This document shows positions 1 through 5,919 of a stretch of 6,508 bases of DNA, piece after piece (the stretch's first letter is position 1; the number at the start of each line of letters is the position of its first letter). A program made the position numbers and the translations under genes. The notes below the pieces were generated by a model that saw nothing but the letters and a program-made list of their open reading frames with translations, ran no database searches and had not been told where the DNA came from. The DNA is from Rhodocyclaceae bacterium (GTDB lineage Bacteria; Pseudomonadota; Gammaproteobacteria; Burkholderiales; Rhodocyclaceae), in the NCBI GenBank assembly GCA_017444505.1, contig JAFSWK010000136.1, positions 1 through 6,508 on the forward strand, read 5' to 3'.

Positions 1-567
1 CGCGGCGGTTTGCGTGACGTTGGCCGCCGCCGTGCGCAGCCGCCCCAGCAAGGCGCCTTGCGAAACCTTGTCGCCCACTTGTACGCACACTTCCGTGAGT
101 ACACCGGCGGCGCTGGCGGGCACGTCCATCGTGGCCTTGTCCGATTCCAGCGTGCGGATGGCGTCATCGACGGCGAGGGTGTCGCCGGTTTTCACGAAAA
201 CCTCAATCACCGGCACATCGTGAAAATCGCCAATATCGGGCACGAGCAGGTCGATGGTGGGTTCAGCGCCGCTGGCGGCGGCGGGCTGCTGCGCGGCGGC
301 GGGCGCTTCGGGTGCGGCGGCGGTTTCGCTGCTTTCGAGTTTGAGCAGCAGCGCGCCTTCGCTCACGCGCGTGCCCACGCTCACGCAGACTTCACGCACG
401 ATACCGGCGGCGGGGGCGGGTACGTCCATCGTGGCCTTGTCGGATTCCAGCGTGCAGATGGCGTCATCAACGGCCAGCGCGTCGCCCACTTTTACAAACA
501 GTTCAATCACCGGCACATCGCTGAAATCGCCAATGTCCGGCACCTTGATTTCCACAAGCTGACTCAT
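1..567 (-). CDS. aceF: Pyruvate dehydrogenase E2, dihydrolipoamide acetyltransferase (N-terminal part)
   Basis: This is the E2 core of the cytoplasmic pyruvate dehydrogenase complex. It takes the acetyl group made by E1 onto a swinging lipoyl arm and passes it to CoA. Only residues 1-189 are in the window; the gene runs off the left edge. Two lipoyl domains are visible, at about residues 5-78 and 105-178, each with the lipoylation motif ESDKATMDVP; the modified lysines are K44 and K144. An Ala/Pro-rich flexible linker (about 79-103) joins them, and a second linker appears to begin near 180. The subunit-binding and catalytic domains must lie beyond the edge. The start ATG at 567 is supported by a GAGGAG 8 nt upstream and by the lipoyl fold beginning within a few residues. 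The gene lies 12 bp behind aceE and is surely cotranscribed. A 2-oxoglutarate dehydrogenase E2 is unlikely given the aceE neighbour and two lipoyl domains. Confidence 0.95.
   Translation of the reverse strand, partial: MSQLVEIKVPDIGDFSDVPVIELFVKVGDALAVDDAICTLESDKATMDVPAPAAGIVREVCVSVGTRVSEGALLLKLESSETAAAPEAPAAAQQPAAASGAEPTIDLLVPDIGDFHDVPVIEVFVKTGDTLAVDDAIRTLESDKATMDVPASAAGVLTEVCVQVGDKVSQGALLGRLRTAAANVTQTAA
121..174. repeat. Intragenic direct repeat, copy in lipoyl domain 2
   Basis: This segment matches 421-474 with only four differences in 54 bp (at 121, 142, 156 and 169). The offset is exactly 300 bp, i.e. 100 codons. It encodes the region around the lipoyl-lysine of the second domain. A second strongly matching block follows at 203-220, with its partner at 503-520. 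The repeat is the DNA footprint of the lipoyl-domain duplication in aceF, not a mobile element. Confidence 0.85.
421..474. repeat. Intragenic direct repeat, copy in lipoyl domain 1
   Basis: This is the partner of the copy at 121-174, in the same orientation and 300 bp apart. It encodes the lipoyl-lysine region of the first domain, around K44. The identity holds at third codon positions as well as in the protein, which suggests a recent duplication or gene conversion between the two domains. Confidence 0.85.
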
Positions 568-575
568 GGCGGTTT

Positions 576-581
576 CTCCTC
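576..581 (-). promoter_or_regulatory. Ribosome binding site of aceF, overlapping the aceE stop
   Basis: Read on the minus strand, GAGGAG lies 8 nt before the aceF ATG at 567 and runs into the TGA stop of aceE (582-580). Terminating ribosomes on aceE therefore sit on the aceF initiation region. This favours translational coupling of E1 and E2 and fixes the aceF start. Confidence 0.8.
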
Positions 582-3261
582 AGACCGTGAGCGGGTTGGG
601 TTTGTCGGCATCCATGCCGTATTTTTTCATCGCATCGGCCACGCGCGAGCGGTCAATGCGGCCTTCGTCGGCCAGCGCGCGCAGCGCGGCCAGCGTAATC
701 CAGTGGCGGTCGACCTCAAAGAAGTGGCGCAGTTGCGCGCGGGTGTCGGAGCGGCCAAAGCCGTCCGTGCCCAGCGTGACGTAACGCCCCGGCACGAAGG
801 GGCGAATCTGCTCGGCAAACAGGCGCACGTAGTCCGTGGCGGCAATCACCGGCCCTTCGCGTTCGGCCAGTTTGTGGGCGACGTGCGATTCGCGCGGTTC
901 CTGTTCCGGATGCAGCAGGTTCCAGCGTTCGACATCATGCCCATCGCGCGCCAGTTCGTTGAAACTCGGGCACGACCACAAATCGGCGGCCACGCCCCAG
1001 TCTGCTTCCAGCAAGGCGGCGGCGGCGATGACTTCGTTGAAAATCGCGCCACTGCCCAGCAACTGCACGCACGGGGCATCCACTGCCCTGGGCTGGGCGG
1101 CGCGGAAAAGATACATGCCCTTGATGATGTCGGCCTCGGCACCGGCAGGCATTTCGGGATGCGTGTAGTTTTCGTTCATCACCGTGAGGTAGTAATAGAC
1201 ATCCTCTTGCTCGACGAACATGCGGCGCATCCCGTCCTGCACGATGACGGCGACTTCGTACTGGAACGTGGGGTCGTAACTGACGCAGTTGGGCACCAGC
1301 GAGGCGAGCACCTGACTGTGACCGTCTTCGTGCTGCAAGCCTTCGCCGTTCAGGGTGGTGCGTCCGGCAGTGCCGCCAATCAGGAAACCGCGCGTGCGCT
1401 GGTCGCCCGCCGCCCAGGCAAGGTCCAGCGTGCGTTGCAGGCCAAACATGGAATAGCAAATATAGAACGGCACCATCTGCACGCCGTGCACGCTGTACGC
1501 AGTACCGGCGGCAATCCAGTCGGCCATCGCGCCCGCTTCGTTGATGCCTTCCTGCAGCACTTGACCGCTTTTCGACTCTTTGTAGAACATGAGCTGGTCG
1601 TGGTCTTCCGGCACATAGTTCTGCCCTTGCTGGCTCCAGATGCCGTACTGGCGGAACATGCCTTCCATGCCGAAGGTGCGCGATTCATCCGGCACGATGG
1701 GCACAATGTGTTTGCCCAGCGCCTTGTCTTTGAGCAGGATGTTCATGATGCGCACCACGGCCATGGTGGTGGATAGCTCGCGCCCGTCGCCCGAGGCTTT
1801 CAGCAGCGCATCAAAGGCCGAAAGCGGCGGCACGGGCAGCGCTTCGGCGCGCTGGCGGCGATGGGGCAGAAAACCGCCCAGCTTCATGCGCTGCGCGTGC
1901 ATGTATTGGTATTCAGCGGAATCTTCGGGGAATTTCAGATAGGGCAGTTCGGCCAGTTGTTCATCCGGCACGGGAATGTGAAACTGGTCGCGGAAATGGC
2001 GGATGGATTCCAGATCCATTTTCTTTTGCTGGTGCGAAATGTTCATCGCCTCGCCCGCCTGACCCATGCCGTAGCCCTTGATGGTCTTGGCCAGAATCAG
2101 CGTGGGCTGGCCGGTGTGCTCGCTGGCGGCCTTGTAGGCGGCGAAAATCTTGAAAATGTCGTGGCCGCCGCGATTGAGTTGCCAGACCTGTTCGTCCGTC
2201 CAGTCGGCGACCAGTTCCTTCAATTCCGGCGTGTTGAAAAAGTGTTCGCGCACGTAAGCGCCGTTTTTTGCCTTGAAGGTTTGATAGTCGCCGTCGACGC
2301 ATTCCATCATGCGTTTTTTCAGAATGCCTTTTTTGTCGCGGGCAAACAGCGCATCCCAATGCGTGCCCCAGATGACCTTGATAACGTTCCAGCCCGCGCC
2401 GCGAAATTCGGCTTCCAGTTCCTGAATGATTTTGCCGTTGCCGCGCACCGGGCCATCGAGCCGTTGCAGGTTGCAGTTGATGACGAAAATGAGGTTGTCG
2501 AGATTTTCACGCGCGGCCATGCCGATGGCACCCAGCGATTCGACTTCGTCGGTTTCGCCGTCGCCCAGAAACGCCCACACCTTGCGCGCGCGGGCGCGTT
2601 CGGCGTCAATCAGATTGCGGCTGGCGAGGTATTTCATGAAGCGCGCGGCATAAATGGCGCACAGCGGCCCCAACCCCATCGAGACGGTGGGAAACTGCCA
2701 GAAATCCGGCATTAGCCACGGATGCGGGTACGAAGCAATGCCCTGGCCGGAGACTTCCTGACGGAAGTTGTCGAGCTGCGTTTCCGTCAGCCGTCCGAGC
2801 ATGAACGCGCGGGCATAGACGCCCGGCACGGAATGCCCCTGAAAAAAGACCAGGTCGCCATCGTGCTCAGTGCCGGGGGCGTGCCAGAAGTGCGAAAAGC
2901 CCACGTCATAGAGCGCAGCGGCAGAGGCAAACGAAGCAATGTGGCCGCCGACGTTGGTGTGCTTGTTGGCGCGCACGACCATGGCCATGGCGTTCCAGCG
3001 GATATAGGAATGAATGCGCAATTCCATGTCCGCATCGCCGGGATAACGCGGCTGATGCGAGACGGGGATGGTGTTGATGTATTGCGTGTTGGCGGAATAG
3101 GGGATGTCGATACCCGTTTCCAGCACGCGCTCAATCTGGCGGCTGACCAGATAATGCGCGCGCGCCTCGCCTTCGTTGCGGATGACACCGTCGAGGGCAT
3201 CGAGCCATTCCTGCGTGCCTTGCGGATCAAGGTCGTCGGGGTCGTGGTTTGTGTGCGTCAT
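580..3261 (-). CDS. aceE: Pyruvate dehydrogenase E1 component, homodimeric type
   Basis: This thiamine diphosphate enzyme decarboxylates pyruvate and reductively acetylates the lipoyl arm of E2 in the pyruvate dehydrogenase complex. The product is 893 aa, close to the roughly 887 aa of E. coli AceE. The ThDP/Mg motif starts at G233-D234-G235-E236 and closes at N262-C263-N264. Histidines matching known active-site positions of the E. coli enzyme by motif are H107 (GGHIASF), H143 (GHSVPG), H410 (NISH) and H644 (LQHEDGH); the cofactor-activating glutamate is probably E526 in PDES. No key residue appears missing and the frame is intact. The ATG at 3261 has GGGAGG 6 nt upstream and gives the usual family N-terminus (MTHTNHDPDDLDPQGTQEWL). 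The frame is open upstream to an ATG at 3453, but that 64-residue extension is Cys/His-rich, unlike the family, and crosses the likely control region. aceF follows after 12 bp. Confidence 0.97.
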   Translation of the reverse strand: MTHTNHDPDDLDPQGTQEWLDALDGVIRNEGEARAHYLVSRQIERVLETGIDIPYSANTQYINTIPVSHQPRYPGDADMELRIHSYIRWNAMAMVVRANKHTNVGGHIASFASAAALYDVGFSHFWHAPGTEHDGDLVFFQGHSVPGVYARAFMLGRLTETQLDNFRQEVSGQGIASYPHPWLMPDFWQFPTVSMGLGPLCAIYAARFMKYLASRNLIDAERARARKVWAFLGDGETDEVESLGAIGMAARENLDNLIFVINCNLQRLDGPVRGNGKIIQELEAEFRGAGWNVIKVIWGTHWDALFARDKKGILKKRMMECVDGDYQTFKAKNGAYVREHFFNTPELKELVADWTDEQVWQLNRGGHDIFKIFAAYKAASEHTGQPTLILAKTIKGYGMGQAGEAMNISHQQKKMDLESIRHFRDQFHIPVPDEQLAELPYLKFPEDSAEYQYMHAQRMKLGGFLPHRRQRAEALPVPPLSAFDALLKASGDGRELSTTMAVVRIMNILLKDKALGKHIVPIVPDESRTFGMEGMFRQYGIWSQQGQNYVPEDHDQLMFYKESKSGQVLQEGINEAGAMADWIAAGTAYSVHGVQMVPFYICYSMFGLQRTLDLAWAAGDQRTRGFLIGGTAGRTTLNGEGLQHEDGHSQVLASLVPNCVSYDPTFQYEVAVIVQDGMRRMFVEQEDVYYYLTVMNENYTHPEMPAGAEADIIKGMYLFRAAQPRAVDAPCVQLLGSGAIFNEVIAAAALLEADWGVAADLWSCPSFNELARDGHDVERWNLLHPEQEPRESHVAHKLAEREGPVIAATDYVRLFAEQIRPFVPGRYVTLGTDGFGRSDTRAQLRHFFEVDRHWITLAALRALADEGRIDRSRVADAMKKYGMDADKPNPLTV

Positions 3262-3267
3262 GGTGCG

Positions 3268-3273
3268 CCTCCC
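3268..3273 (-). promoter_or_regulatory. Ribosome binding site of aceE
   Basis: GGGAGG on the minus strand lies 6 nt upstream of the ATG at 3261. It decides between this start and the in-frame ATG at 3453, which would add 64 residues without family resemblance. Confidence 0.8.
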
Positions 3274-3323
3274 TGGAATGATTGTGTCTGCGGTGGACGG
3301 ACGGTTTGTGTGCTTGTGGCGTA

Positions 3324-3345
3324 GGCAATTGTGCGGCAAATGTGC
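3324..3345. repeat. 11-bp tandem direct repeat in the aceE leader
   Basis: GGCAATTGTGC (3324-3334) is followed immediately by GGCAAATGTGC (3335-3345), two copies with a single mismatch. The period of 11 bp is about one DNA helical turn, so a protein reading both copies would bind the same face of the helix. It lies about 63-84 bp upstream of the aceE start codon. Confidence 0.6.
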
Positions 3346-3350
3346 ACAAT
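3328..3350. promoter_or_regulatory. Operator-like dyad upstream of aceE
   Basis: A perfect 7-bp inverted repeat, ATTGTGC (3328-3334) and GCACAAT (3344-3350), is separated by 9 bp, for 23 bp in total. Such size and symmetry fit a dimeric transcription factor site. It overlaps the 11-bp tandem repeat and lies between the aceE start and the likely promoter zone. It does not match the E. coli PdhR half-site (TGGT/ACCA) or the FNR or CRP consensus, so no regulator is assigned. Confidence 0.4.
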
Positions 3351-3361
3351 GTTCCAGCGCT

Positions 3362-3380
3362 ATTTTTGCGATACAAAAAT
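3362..3380. promoter_or_regulatory. AT-rich inverted repeat in the divergent region
   Basis: ATTTTTG (3362-3368) and CAAAAAT (3374-3380) form a perfect 7-bp inverted repeat around the 5-bp centre CGATA. It could be an operator for a dimeric regulator. It is unlikely to be a terminator, because the stem has only one G-C pair and no gene ends here. It lies 101 bp or more upstream of the aceE start codon and about 90 bp upstream of the antiporter -10. Confidence 0.35.
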
Positions 3381-3466
3381 CTTTTGCGCATTGCGAAATA
3401 TTGCGCAGCCGCAACACTGTGGCGTCGCAATGACACTGGAACAGTGCAGGCACTGCGCGAGCTGGT

Positions 3467-3472
3467 TACAAT
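3467..3472 (+). promoter_or_regulatory. Candidate -10 element of the antiporter gene
   Basis: TACAAT differs from the sigma-70 consensus TATAAT at one base. It would place the transcription start near 3479, giving a leader of about 30 nt before the ATG at 3508. No good -35 is seen 16-18 bp upstream, so the promoter is either weak or activator-dependent. If correct, it excludes the long upstream extension of the antiporter frame to 3331. Confidence 0.4.
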
Positions 3473-3507
3473 TTGTTTGCCTCTGTTTGAATGCGACTTT
3501 TTCCGCC

Positions 3508-5238
3508 ATGGAAGGCATGTATTGGTTATTCCTGTTGTTTGGCGTGATGCTGTTTGCCAGTGTGCTGGCGAGCAGAATTTCTGCGCGCTTCGGGATGCCG
3601 CTGTTGCTGCTGTTCATCATGCTGGGGATGCTGGCGGGCGAAGAGGGGTTGCTGGGCATTCGCTTTAACGATGTCGATCTGGCGATGAAAATCGGTAACG
3701 GTGCGCTGGCCATCATTTTGCTCGACGGCGGTTTGCGCACCGAGGCTTCCACGCTGTATGTGGCGGGCAGACCGGCGGCGGTGCTGGCTTCCTGGGGGGT
3801 GATTGCGACCACGCTGGTGCTGGGGCTGTTTGCTACCTGGCTGTTTTCCGTGGATTGGCAAATCGCCATGTTGCTGGCGGCCATTGTTGGCTCTACCGAT
3901 GCGGCGGCGGTGTTTTCGTTGCTGCGCAGCAGCGGCGTGCGCCTCAATGAGCGCGTGCAATCGACGCTGGAAATCGAATCGGGCGCCAATGACCCGATGG
4001 CGATGATTCTGGTGCTGGCCTTGATTGAAGTCTGCCAGAACCGGGGCGACGGCGACGGCTGGGGCTATGTCCTGATGGCTTTCCGTCAGATTGGCGTGGG
4101 CACGGTGCTGGGGCTGCTGGGCGGGCTGTGGCTGTCGAAGATGCTCAAACGGCTGCGGCTGGCGGAAGGTTTGTATGCGATGCTGGTGGTCTCGGGCGGG
4201 CTGATGGTCTATGCCTTTACCAGTCTGTTGCAGGGCAGCGGCATTCTGGCGGTCTATCTGGCCGGTATCGTCATCGGCAATCGCCGCTCGCACGCTATCG
4301 AACATGTGCTGCACGTCATGGACGGGCTGGCGTGGCTGTCGCAGGCGGGGATGTTTGTGGTGCTCGGCTTGCTGGTGAACCCGACGATGCTGGCGGTGCA
4401 TCCGGTCGAGTCGCTGCTGCTGGCGCTGTTCCTGATGCTGGTGGCGCGCCCGCTGGCGGTGTTTTCCAGCCTGTGGTTTTTCCGCTTTACCTGGCGCGAG
4501 ATGCTCTACATTTCGTGGGTGGGTCTGCGCGGCGCCGTGCCCGTGGTGCTGGCGATGTATCCGATGGTGATGGGCGTGGAGCGCGGGGCGGCGATGCTGC
4601 TCTTTACAGTGGCCTTTACGGTAGTCGTGCTTTCGCTGCTGTTGCAGGGTTCGACGATTGCCCGCGTCGCCCGCTGGCTGGATATGGTCGTGCCGCCCAA
4701 GCCGGGGCCGCTGGACCGGCGCGAAATCTGGATGAACCGGAAAACGGCGCTGGAACTGGTGCAGTATCAGGTGGGCGCGAATGCGCGCGCCGTCGATCAC
4801 TATCCGGAAGCCTTCGTGCGGCAGGAAACCGGCGACGGCGTCTATTTTGCTGCCGCGCTGCGTGGCGACAAGATGCTGGGGCGCACGCAGAAATTACAGG
4901 CGGGCGATTACATCTGGCTGTTTACGCCGGAGAGCGCGATTGCCTCGCTCACGCCCGCCTTTGCTGCCAACGATGCCGAAGAGCTGGCGCAAAGCGCGGC
5001 CTTCTTCGGCGAATTTACGTTGGAGGCTTCGCATGGCGTGGATTCGGTGGCGGATGTGTATGGCCTGCAACTGGAAGAGAACGAGCGCGGCATGACGCTG
5101 GCGGCGTTCTTCGTGCGGCGTCTGGGGCGCCCGCCCGTGGAAGGCGACCGCATCAGCGTGGGCGCTTTCGAGATGACCGCCCGCGCCGTCGAGCGCGGCC
5201 AGGTCGCGCGCGTGGGCTTGAAGTTTTCAGACCACTGA
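3508..5238 (+). CDS. nhaP2: K+(Na+)/H+ antiporter, NhaP2/CvrA family (CPA1)
   Basis: This inner-membrane cation/proton antiporter probably exports K+ or Na+ in exchange for H+, helping cell volume and pH control. The product is 576 aa, against 578 for E. coli NhaP2/CvrA. Residues 1 to about 392 form a dozen or so hydrophobic segments with family motifs LDGG (72-75), GSTDAAAVFSLL (128-139), ESGANDPMA (157-165, with the acidic residue N161-D162) and VGLRGAVP (338-345). The cytoplasmic tail looks like a TrkA-C/RCK-C domain (about 405-480) followed by a CorC/HlyC-type domain (about 498-574), the usual regulatory arrangement in NhaP2. I chose the ATG at 3508; the ATG at 3517 is also possible, and neither has a clear Shine-Dalgarno. 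The frame opens upstream to 3331, but that stretch is non-family and contains the candidate promoter. The gene is divergent from aceE and its last 12 bp overlap the convergent carbonic anhydrase-like gene. Ion preference cannot be read from sequence. Confidence 0.92.
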   Translation: MEGMYWLFLLFGVMLFASVLASRISARFGMPLLLLFIMLGMLAGEEGLLGIRFNDVDLAMKIGNGALAIILLDGGLRTEASTLYVAGRPAAVLASWGVIATTLVLGLFATWLFSVDWQIAMLLAAIVGSTDAAAVFSLLRSSGVRLNERVQSTLEIESGANDPMAMILVLALIEVCQNRGDGDGWGYVLMAFRQIGVGTVLGLLGGLWLSKMLKRLRLAEGLYAMLVVSGGLMVYAFTSLLQGSGILAVYLAGIVIGNRRSHAIEHVLHVMDGLAWLSQAGMFVVLGLLVNPTMLAVHPVESLLLALFLMLVARPLAVFSSLWFFRFTWREMLYISWVGLRGAVPVVLAMYPMVMGVERGAAMLLFTVAFTVVVLSLLLQGSTIARVARWLDMVVPPKPGPLDRREIWMNRKTALELVQYQVGANARAVDHYPEAFVRQETGDGVYFAAALRGDKMLGRTQKLQAGDYIWLFTPESAIASLTPAFAANDAEELAQSAAFFGEFTLEASHGVDSVADVYGLQLEENERGMTLAAFFVRRLGRPPVEGDRISVGAFEMTARAVERGQVARVGLKFSDH

Positions 5239-5763
5239 GGGCGGCAACGCGCGCAGCGCCTGCCGGTATTCGCGGGCGTGTTCAATATAGGTGTCGGCGC
5301 TTTGTTTGAGGCGTTCGACTTCTTCGTCGGTAAGCGTGCGGATGATGCGTCCGGGCGTGCCCACGACCAGCGAGCGCGGTGGAATCACCTTGCCTTCGGG
5401 AATCAGCGTTTTCGCGCCGATGACGCAAAATTCGCCAATCTTGCAATGATTGAGCAACACCGCGTTGATGCCAATCAGCGAATAATCGCCTACCGTGCAG
5501 CCGTGCAGCATCGCCATGTGGCCGATGGTCACGCCGCGCCCCAGGGCGAGCGGCACGCCCTCGTCGGTATGCAGCACCGCGCCATCCTGAATGTTGGTGT
5601 CGTCGCCGATGTGAATCGGGTCGTTATCGCCGCGCAGCACGGCGTTGAACCAGATGCTCACGCGCGCCCCGGCGCGCACCCGTCCGATTACGGTAGCGTT
5701 TTCTGCAATCCAGCAATCGGCGCCGAAGTGTGGGCGGTCTTCGCCCAATGCGTACACAGTCAT
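5227..5763 (-). CDS. Gamma carbonic anhydrase-like protein (YrdA/PaaY family)
   Basis: This 178-aa left-handed beta-helix protein, expected to be a cytoplasmic trimer, belongs to the gamma-carbonic anhydrase-like family. The hexapeptide repeats run from about residue 10 to 138 and a C-terminal helix from about 144 to 172 (EEVERLKQSADTYIEHA). The three metal-binding histidines are present: H65 (VLHTDEG), H82 and H87 (GHMAMLHG). The conserved LRGDNDPI segment (43-50, with R44 and D46) and Q59 in NIQDG are also present. Length and architecture match YrdA/PaaY-type proteins, which lack the acidic loop of archaeal Cam, so CO2 hydration activity is uncertain. The ATG at 5763 gives the typical short N-terminus (MTVYALGEDRP), but no clear Shine-Dalgarno precedes it. 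The gene stands alone, divergent from the fusion-protein gene and convergent with nhaP2. Confidence 0.93.
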   Translation of the reverse strand: MTVYALGEDRPHFGADCWIAENATVIGRVRAGARVSIWFNAVLRGDNDPIHIGDDTNIQDGAVLHTDEGVPLALGRGVTIGHMAMLHGCTVGDYSLIGINAVLLNHCKIGEFCVIGAKTLIPEGKVIPPRSLVVGTPGRIIRTLTDEEVERLKQSADTYIEHAREYRQALRALPPSVV

Positions 5764-5919
5764 GTCAAATGGTTGGGGAACAGGAAAACCGTAAGAGTAG
5801 CGGAATCCGCGCGCGGGGAGAGCAAAATTTCGTTACGCGCCAACTGTTATGTAGCGCACGGACGACGCGACGGGCGCTTGCTACAATCGCCTCACCTTCG
5901 CAACCGGGCGGCCAACAGC
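5764..5919. other. Divergent spacer between the carbonic anhydrase-like and HlyD-type genes
   Basis: These 156 bp must hold promoters for both flanking genes. A convincing extended -10 is seen only for the rightward gene. A perfect GC-only 10-bp palindrome, CCGCGCGCGG, sits at 5807-5816, between that promoter and the carbonic anhydrase-like start. I see no small gene. Confidence 0.7.
5879..5887 (+). promoter_or_regulatory. Extended -10 promoter of the HlyD-type gene
   Basis: TGC immediately followed by TACAAT forms an extended -10 element (TGn plus a hexamer one base off consensus). Transcription would start near 5894, about 26 nt before the ATG at 5920. The -35 region is poor, as is common with extended -10 promoters. 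Confidence 0.55.

Larger units (their letters stand above)
3262..3507. other. Divergent intergenic control region between aceE and nhaP2
   Basis: These 246 bp separate the start of aceE (leftward) from the start of the antiporter (rightward). The stretch is more AT-rich than the genes around it and is dense in short repeats: an 11-bp tandem repeat, two perfect 7-bp inverted repeats and several TTGCG/TTGCGCA copies, each described separately. A plausible -10 for the antiporter is at 3467-3472. The aceE promoter must also lie here, but I could not pick a convincing -35/-10 pair on the minus strand. No small gene with a ribosome binding site is evident. Confidence 0.75.

Noticed and set aside
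10..1776. Plus-strand open frame of 588 codons opposite aceF and aceE
   Set aside because: It is antisense to two strongly recognised genes, is rich in His, Arg, Gly and Ala without any domain, and even repeats itself where the lipoyl domains repeat. Long antisense frames are expected in GC-rich genes with strong codon bias.
2265..2334. Three runs of T6 (A6 on the coding strand) inside aceE as possible frameshift sites
   Set aside because: They encode lysine-rich stretches of AceE, and the frame is intact and family-like across them.
1861..2715. Plus-strand open frame of 284 codons opposite aceE
   Set aside because: It lies wholly inside aceE on the opposite strand, with no recognisable protein family; a codon-bias shadow.
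3362..3385. Possible rho-independent terminator (stem followed by TCTTTT)
   Set aside because: The stem is almost entirely A-T, no gene ends there, and it lies between two divergent starts; an operator or chance dyad is more plausible.
3262..3453. N-terminal extension of AceE by 64 residues to an upstream ATG
   Set aside because: The extension does not resemble AceE, contains several Cys and His residues, and covers the repeats of the control region. The ATG at 3261 has a good Shine-Dalgarno and gives the family-typical N-terminus and length.
3331..3507. N-terminal extension of the antiporter by 59 residues
   Set aside because: It would encode a Cys-rich segment absent from NhaP2 proteins, and it spans the candidate -10 at 3467-3472. 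Starting at 3508 gives 576 aa, matching the family length.
3526..4800. Minus-strand open frame of 424 codons opposite nhaP2
   Set aside because: Its product is extremely rich in Gln, His and Arg, the antisense image of Leu/Val/Ala-rich membrane segments. There is no domain or credible start region.
4128..5309. Plus-strand open frame of 393 codons in another frame of nhaP2
   Set aside because: It overlaps the antiporter in an alternate frame, is Gly/Ala/Arg-rich with no family resemblance, and runs across the end of the antiporter into the opposite gene.
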